NCBI GenBank assembly: GCA_004009845.1
Contig: RMBW01000010.1
Span: forward strand, 186,001 to 250,000
Origin: Davidsoniella eucalypti
Lineage: Eukaryota > Ascomycota > Sordariomycetes > Microascales > Ceratocystidaceae
Length of the DNA: 64,000 nt
Direction: 5' to 3'
A model generated the notes under the pieces. That model was not told the DNA's origin. It worked only from the letters and a program-made list of their open reading frames with translations, and made no database searches. The translations under genes and the position numbers were made by a program. This document shows positions 56,863 to 64,000 of the stretch, one piece after another (position 1 is the first letter of the stretch; each line of letters begins with the position of its first letter).

Positions 56863-59800
56863 TGTATTGTGAGAAGATGACGGGCTAATATATTAGTGGA
56901 AGGGTAAAGTAAAGAGACAAAGCTCAAAGGAGATAATGCAGTTTGGGTATAGGGGATGGAGATGTAAAAGATAGAGTCTAAGATATCGGGAGTTGGGAGG
57001 TGCGGGTTTTATAGCAAAATATGATATGGGAGGAGAGGTCAGCTCTGGTAATGGTGGAAAAGTATATGGGGTGTTTGCAATATGTGAAGGGGGTGGATTG
57101 TAGGATATGACTATAGAGGAATGGGTCTAGAGGAAACGTGTAATGTTGGTCTTGATGTCTTTGAATCTCTACTCATAATTGAGCACAGGCTGGTTTAATG
57201 CCCAAAAATCGTCCAGTTATGGAGAACAAGACAGGTGAGAGATACATAGTAGTCTAGATCCCAGAATCCCAGGGGCAATTGGCCAGGATTCAAGAGTAGT
57301 AAAACTGGGCCTGAACAGAGCGAGAGGGCGTGGGTGGACAGATCAAAATGCTCGGTGCAAGGCGGAAGCTGGAAAAAAACAAAAGAGGATGCCGCTTACA
57401 GGATTACTATAGTGGACAGGTTTGTCGGGGCGTGAAGCTTAAAGACAAAGTGAGAGGAGTAGGCCTAAATCGAAGACTGGCTAGCTAGTTCAGGTGACTG
57501 GGATTAAAACAAAAGTTTAGAAGAGAAAAAAAAGGACACTCAATAGCGAGTACTTAACAACACTGGATGTGTTTAAAGAACTTGAATGTAGGCAAAAAGA
57601 CATATCTTTGGGGAACTGATGAATACGAACAAGCAATATGGGACGAAATAACTAAAGGTATTCAGAGAAAGACAGCCACTAGGCTCTTGTCCTTTTAACC
57701 ATCACATATGTCTTTGGTGGTTGTTTGTGTTGTGCATCCGTGACTTGCAGCACTATCATTCAAGCACATGTAGTATATACATAGATGTATGTAGCTCGTT
57801 GACATTATAACTCAATGAACTCAATGGTTTTGAGCAAGCGGGGTTCATGAAATATAATAGAATAGACATGTCGGAAAAAGCCTCTATTGCGTACCCTATC
57901 AAAGCACTAGCATTGAGAGAAAGGGAACTTGTGTATCCTTCTTGTGGTTATAGGAACACGAAACGAGGCGAATAGCAAAGTCTTCACTAGGGATGGGGAA
58001 CAAAAAGCGATATAGCGGAAGAAATGTGGACGGACAAGAGGAGGGTGATGCTGCGAATGTTTGATGGTGGTGCTATCCAGTTTACTATGTTGTACTGAGA
58101 GCAAGGTAGATGTTGATGGATGTGTAAACGCTAAAATACATACTAGCTGTGCTTTAACAAATATATTGTGGTTACTTGAGTGTTCGTATACGGATTGGAA
58201 GGCGAATGGTTGAATGATGGATGATGCGGTTTGTCGATCGATGGCGAGGTTGATGTTGTTAGTGAGAAAGATATTTTTTTTTCTTCTTGAGATGTCGAAA
58301 GGAAGTTAAGTAAACAGACTGCAAAATGAAATGTTTTGTGTGGCCCTAGTAGGGCTTGAACATTGTGTACTTGAAGAATCAAGAAGGTACGGTTTGTTGT
58401 TGTTGCTGTGTTTCCTGGTGTCGTTTGAGGTTATTGCTATTTTCATCAAGTTCTTGATATTATCATCATTAAATCGGCTGCCGAAGCTATAGCCATAGGT
58501 AACTAAACAAAGCAAAGCTACTAACGCTCATTGCAGGCTAAGCCTATGCTCCCCACATCGCCAGGGCCCAGTATCAGGACCACTCCACTATAATCCATAT
58601 CCATATGCCATTGACTGAACCTGTTTCTCAAGGCCATTGTTTGAAGGCTAAACATCATTTAGTTCTGATAAACTAGAGTGAATCAATTACAATGCGCCAA
58701 ACATCCAAATATGCTTTTAATACGATCGTTTATGGCTGAACTGAGGCTGGCTAACTCAACCAGCCTTTAACTTCCCAAAACACAGAGGTCGGACAAATCA
58801 AGTTGTGCGTTTCCCCACAAATGTATCAACCACCCCACTACCCCTTCACTTTTCGTGGGCTGGAATGGTCACGAGGACAGAATGCCAGGAGTATTTATCT
58901 GTCTTGCACTGAGTTGACTTTGTGCCTTCAGGGGGGCTGATCTCAATATCTACGCAACAAACATGAGCATCGACATACGACAGCCGCAGCGAACAGACGA
59001 TTGGCAGCGAAGTCCGGGATATCATCGAAGCAGGTGGAAAACCTGTTGTCATGATAATCATGCAGCTCACCGGGTATCTATCCATCTCTACAGCTACTGA
59101 TATACTATGCCTATCTTTTTTTTTCTTTGGCTCCCTGCCGCTGCTCCTACCAAGCAGCCCACTAGTGCCGTAGCTCTCGTTTCCGTATGCTCAGATACAT
59201 CTGGCATTTCGCTTGTTGCTTTCGTTTAGCGTTTGATTAGACTTTCGCAGGCTTAATTGGGGATGCGAGTAGCTAGCATGGCCCGATCATGGAGGCCAAT
59301 TGGCCACGACAACAGATGGTAGCTCCGTTGTCGCTGGATGAATATGCGGCACATGCACTGTAAATGCATGAGATATATTGGAGCAACGGCAACAATTCGC
59401 TCACAGGAAAATTTTACTCTCTTATGCCCTCCATAGGCCCGACGTCTAAAATGGTGGTTTGAGCAGAAAAAAAGAGCATCTCTTCCTTCATGTTCTACCA
59501 TGATCCCTTAATCAAAAACGTATGAGGCCGGAGACCAGCGGAATACCGACAGGCTTATTTATAAGTATATGAGGTAGGCGAGCTCGCTACACCTAGACCA
59601 AAGGGCCGTATAGTTAGGCTCGATCGATAAAAATGACCGCTTGTTTTTACCAGTGGTTGTAGATTCACCAAGGCTTCAACCAAGGGGCAGACTATCGTGA
59701 AAACCAGGCTGACGAGTTCTCCATCCACTTTAAATAGAAACGAGCTATCAAACTGTGGGGGGAACCCGACTTCACGATAGACGATAACGATGAACCCTGT

Positions 59801-62800
59801 TTCTTTGAAGCTCTGACGACAGGTCAACAAGGGCAGATCAAGCCTCACGATAATAATACATGTTTGGCTGTGGTATCTAGCTCGACGCTTGACAAGAATG
59901 TACATATAAGTACCACACACACAGAAATACAAAACAGCCAAAATACAAATTGCCGAAGCAGCCTAGTTACATCTTGTGCTGTTTCTGGCCCAAATTGTGT
60001 CCCCAGCACGCAGAACCTCAATTGTGGTCGCCCCTGTTTCCAACACAGATACCGCTTCACACCCCCCTTCCTCGCTCAAGCCAGAGAGCAACAGCAAACT
60101 TGAGCCTACAACAAACTATAGGAACAAACAATTGAAAAAAAAAATCCCCAAGACTAGGTCTGTATGCCGTGTTGGACAAACAAGGTCGAATGGTACTGTA
60201 GTATAGTAGGATTACAAGATCGCAAGTCCAATGTCACTACGCTGTGCAGGCGGTGAAGCTGTGAATGAGGTGAGATGCGTCATGAAAGGACAAACCAGAG
60301 AAGAAAAAGAAAAGAAGAACAAAAGATACCAGCGATTTATCCTCCCGATAGCACAGCAATATCATGCTATTAGGGCATGCCGATGCTGATAGCAGCATGC
60401 GCTGAAGACTATCGCAAATCCAATAACAGCGCCACCAATAAATTGCAGATTTGTCCTTCATCTCCTGCTAATTTGGGCTGTTGTTCCCTAGCTTTGCTTG
60501 TTCTTTAGGAGCTTTGGCCAAATCCAACCTTCTTACCCGCAATCAGCGTTCTTCTCTCTATCATCAAAACATGCATTACAACCAAAATGAAGGTTCCACG
60601 ACAAGGGCTGCCAAGATTGTTTCTCAAAATAGAGGTCATGTGGACAGCAAAGCTTTTCATGTTTTGATGTGGTAAGTCGGATGAAGATTAAAGTTTGGGG
60701 GGATGGGACAAGGGGGGGGGTATATCTCGAAAACAACTACACTACTACACTAGTGGTCATCACTATATATATCTCTCGTTGCGGAGTTGACAGCGCTAGA
60801 TTAGCCAACTAGGTGCTATAATTATAGGCGAAGAAGCACCCACCGGCCGTCTTTTCCGCCAGTCAGGCCCAAACCCTGCAAAATTGATGAGTGTCAATGG
60901 GCGATAGCAGCCTGATGCTTACTTAAGCTCCATCATCGACGGTTTGCTGCAAGCCGATCATTCTCGCTCTACAAATGTACATACATAGTAGACACATTGT
61001 GTATACTTACACCGTTACTGACATGGTTGTAGCAAAATAATACAGAGGCCAAAGTAAGTATATGCATCGCATCGCCGAGCCTGAAAGGAACAGAGTTCTA
61101 GAATTCATCCATCGTCGCTGAAAGGGGCCAACCCTCCAAATCCAGTTATAGCAGGCTTGATTGTGTAGTAGAGCTTGAGCTACTACTAATACAGATATAA
61201 GCTAAGCTTGAGCTAAAGCTTAAACTAGGCTTGGCGATGTTGTTTTTTCGCTACTTTCCATTCGTAAGATGCCATTAGAGAGCCCAATTGGGCTCTTTAC
61301 TATGCATACGCTGATGGTAACGCCTTCGTAATAAATTATCATATAGATATATGTAGCACATTGTCTCCGTACATGTATATCGCCCGCTCAATTCTTTGAA
61401 GTAGAGCCTCTCGGTGGGCTGTCAAGGCACACTATAGTTTGCTTTCAGTGTCTCCAGGCCTCGTGTTCAAATCAAGCCTTAGTCCATCTACTGCTGCACG
61501 CCTAAGGAGAGGCCCCCCCCTTGCGCTACAAAAGACTAATACCAGAACCACTAGGCACGCCAGAGGGAAGAAATGAAAGAGAAGAGAGGAGGGGGAGGAG
61601 GGGCCACAAAAGACAAGAAGAGAGCCTGATGGTGGTTGGCATTAGAAAAGAAGACAAAAAGAAAGCCCGCGCTGGTGGGATGGTGGCAGTGGAAAAGGTC
61701 ATATGACCTGGTAGAGATTTTCGAGGTCTCATCCAGTCTCATTTACGTATCTCTAGCTGTACGTCCCGTGAAAGATATGGGAGGGGAATGGATAGCCTTT
61801 GCCGATAATCTCTCAAGCGGCAGCCTTTCCGCGCGCTGTCTCGTTTTACGTATTCTCCTGATCTTGCCTCGCGGAGCCAGAAGAAGTCGAGCTAGGCCAT
61901 TCCATAGCTTCCGATACATCGAATCAATGTTCTTTCGGCTTCTGCTATTGGCTTCTCTTTTTTTTTTTTTTCTCTCTACTTGGCTTGTCCTAGGTTGGAG
62001 ATCTCTTTGGAGAGGACGGGCTCGTAGACAACTTCGGTACTAGACAATCTCCTATCCTAGAGCAGCTGGTTACATCCAAAGCCCAGAGTCTCGGCCGTCC
62101 TAAGTGAACTTCAGAACTCGATCGGGCTGCTATATCCGGACTTCTAAACACCCCTTTGCCGCCATTGAAGCGGCTGTGATATGCGGCTTATGCCCTCCGT
62201 CACATAGTATTTGACCAGACAAAAGTCTGACGAGGCTGGTCCTTTGGCCATTCGGGCCTCTAATGTCCAGCGCCGCCTGTCGCTCCCGGCTAAAGTCTTT
62301 CGCCACTGATCGATCCCAATTGGCTTGGTGTTATTCTCGACAACGTCCGTATCAGGCTACTAACACGGACTGGCGTGTCAGCACCAGAAAAGTCCATAAA
62401 CCCTATCGTTTCTCCGAGCATCTCTGAGTGGTTGTCGAACGAACTAAACCCCATGTTTGGCTTCAATAAGACGGACAAACCCTGCGCGCCAGCTCTGAAC
62501 AAGGGGCGTGCATCTAGTTAAATCTCACGATCTTTTTTGGCCTGCTCTTGTTCTTAGCCTGCGAATCTTCGTTCGTCCAGACAAAAAAAAGTAGCTGCAT
62601 TTCAAAGTGTCTGCAGTGGCGACTCTTCCCAGCTATCGTGAACTGCCAATATATGCCAAAGATAATAATCAATAATCCACATGCACACACCCTCTGTAAC
62701 GCACCTCCGCACACCCTCTTGATGCCTTGCCGTTTAGTGTTTCTCGTACCTTCAAAACTTTTTCCCCAGGAGGATCATCCAGATCAAATGCAAAACATTC

Positions 62801-63276
62801 TGGGTCCATCAGCCTTAAATTCCGCTGGTTCACGATCGATCATCGTGGATGTGTTGATGCCCACAGTTATAGCTCCTTTTTTTTTGGAGGGGCCACGTCA
62901 TAGATACATCACTATATTTGAAGAATATACCATACCGTCTTGGTGGTGCAAATATTGCGGGTTTTTTTATACAAACAATTATCCTATTGAAGAGAACATG
63001 TGCATCTCAGTAGACTCTGCGGAGATCTTATTGCTCATTACCAGAAATAAATAAGAAACAGAAAAAAGAAAACCCCAAGGACGCCTTCAACATCGATAGG
63101 CCATGGAAACAAACTCCAGGTTATATCTATATAACCAGCTGGTAAAATTAAATCAAATCACAACCCTGAAAAAAAAACACAGTTCCTAGCCCTAGTATCG
63201 ACCCAACCAGCCATGACCAACAAAAACACTGCATTGCCAGTAGCAATGCGTCCCATCTAGAGGTTCTGGCTTTTGC
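56863..63276. other. 6.4-kb spacer without a supported gene
   Basis: The left edge is the dehydrogenase promoter. I find no domain-bearing ORF. The longest opening (62548-63054 plus, 168 codons) has no recognisable family. The region contains a tRNA-like 21-mer at 58341-58361, an AGCTT-rich stretch around 61162-61240, and G/C homopolymers near 60711 and 61511. Confidence 0.4.
57008..57013 (-). promoter_or_regulatory. Candidate TATA box of the short-chain dehydrogenase gene
   Basis: TATAAA in GCTATAAAACCCG on the minus strand, about 150 bp before the ATG. The sequence is a good match; usage is inferred only from position. Confidence 0.4.
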
Positions 63277-64000
63277 TTACTCGTAGATGGCGTTAATCAA
63301 ATTTTCCATGTGCGGAGCCTGTAGTACAAATTGTTAGCAATTATCACGATACCCAGTATGCATAGAAGTGAAAACTTACCATTGCCCGATTATCAGTCAT
63401 GGTGCGGAAAAGATCGTTTATGGAACCGTGGAACAAAAGAGCCTTGCGGCTTCTGTCCTTATCTTCATGGTCAATCTCGTCCTTGACATTAAGTGCAATG
63501 TTCCGTAGCACCAAAACAGCACTGAGAGGAATACCAGCCGCCTGCATAGGCGCATTGGTATTGCGCTCATCTCGTGACATGGTAGTCTCGACGTGGTAGA
63601 CTAGGAATGTTTTGGGCGGAATAATCCAGTCACGCTTCGTCTTCTTCGTTGTACGAATGGGAAGCTGTGCAGGCGTTGCTGGTGCCGGAGCACCAGTTGT
63701 AGATGGTCCGACAACCTTTCCGTTGGGCCGCTCAGCAGTGCCCGGCGCTGGCGTAGAAGCAAAGGGTGCTGGGGACGGTGATGGCGCTGGCTTCTTTTCT
63801 TTCATCGTCGGTGTAGAAGGAGCCCAGAGACTTGACGCATGTGTACGGATGTGGTTGGTAAACTCGAAGAGCGTCATCTCCCGTTCTTCGCGGTTACGGC
63901 CACAGCCATACCAATAGCATGTGAACTTTCCAGTACGGTTGATGAGCTTTCCACCTGGTTGTTGCGTCTCGCGGATATGGTCAACCAACACGTGGTTCAC
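63277..64000 (-). CDS. RSC9: RSC/SWI-SNF chromatin-remodelling subunit Rsc9, C-terminal part
   Basis: The frame enters from the right window edge, so only the C-terminus (about 221 residues) is present: exon 64000-63380, a 61-nt intron (GTAAGT to CAG) and a last exon 63318-63277 ending APHMENLINAIYE. It shows a C2H2-type finger (CYWYGCGRNREEREM...FTNHIRTH) and a Pro/Ala-rich linker. The AGIPLSAVLVLRNIALNVKDE segment is typical of fungal Rsc9, where it follows the ARID and RFX-like regions (outside the window). Rsc9 is a targeting subunit of the RSC nucleosome remodeller. Confidence 0.85.

Noticed and set aside
62548..63054. 168-codon plus-strand ORF in the last spacer
   Set aside because: Irregular composition, no conserved motif, unclear start; probably a chance opening.

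Overview
This looks like a nuclear contig from a filamentous ascomycete (Pezizomycotina). The evidence is a HET-domain gene, a WSC-domain wall sensor, a degenerate FunK1 kinase, fungal forms of Rsc9, Tho2 and Pms1, short introns (mostly about 53-90 nt, several exactly 57 nt) with GTAAGT/GTATGT donors and CTAAC branch sites, and a pogo/Fot1-type transposon. I cannot name the genus. Gene density is low: ten protein genes (two cut by the window ends) and one tRNA gene in 64 kb, separated by AT-rich, repeat-scarred spacers, the longest about 9.4 kb.

Layout. 1-5.7 kb: 3' part of THO2 (mRNA export), with an in-frame TAG followed by 169 more coding-like codons. 6.2-6.8 kb: tRNA-Glu(CUC) beside a small terminal-inverted-repeat element. 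7.9-9.7 kb: WSC-domain cell-wall stress sensor (minus). 9.7-19.1 kb: gene desert. 19.1-20.8 kb: FunK1 kinase pseudogene (minus). 22.1-23.3 kb: secreted or anchored PI-PLC-like phosphodiesterase (plus), with a lone transposon end just downstream. 24.8-27.9 kb: kelch-ectodomain single-pass membrane protein (minus). 29.8-30.9 kb: internally deleted pogo/Fot1 element. 31.4-34.1 kb: CSC1/OSCA-family channel (minus). 38.1-41.2 kb: HET-domain protein (minus). 42.7-46.3 kb: PMS1 (minus), divergent from SCP160/vigilin (plus, 47.6-51.4 kb). 52.2-53.6 kb: zinc alcohol dehydrogenase of the ADH6/CAD type (minus), with a rearranged fragment of an ADH copy at 54.3-54.5 kb. 55.6-56.9 kb: short-chain dehydrogenase with an N-terminal extension (minus). 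63.3-64 kb: C-terminus of RSC9 (minus).

The genes do not form one pathway. Most are housekeeping functions (mRNP export, mismatch repair, polysome-associated RNA binding, chromatin remodelling) mixed with surface, stress and redox genes. The most informative material is in the spacers. Relics from three unrelated sources (FunK1, pogo/Fot1, ADH copy) carry mainly C-to-T/G-to-A type lesions, several at sites consistent with CA-to-TA, the pattern expected from repeat-induced point mutation (RIP). Two short A-tailed insertions share the same 3' sequence and have 13-15 bp target duplications, which looks like non-LTR retroposition. I found no clearly new multi-gene system.
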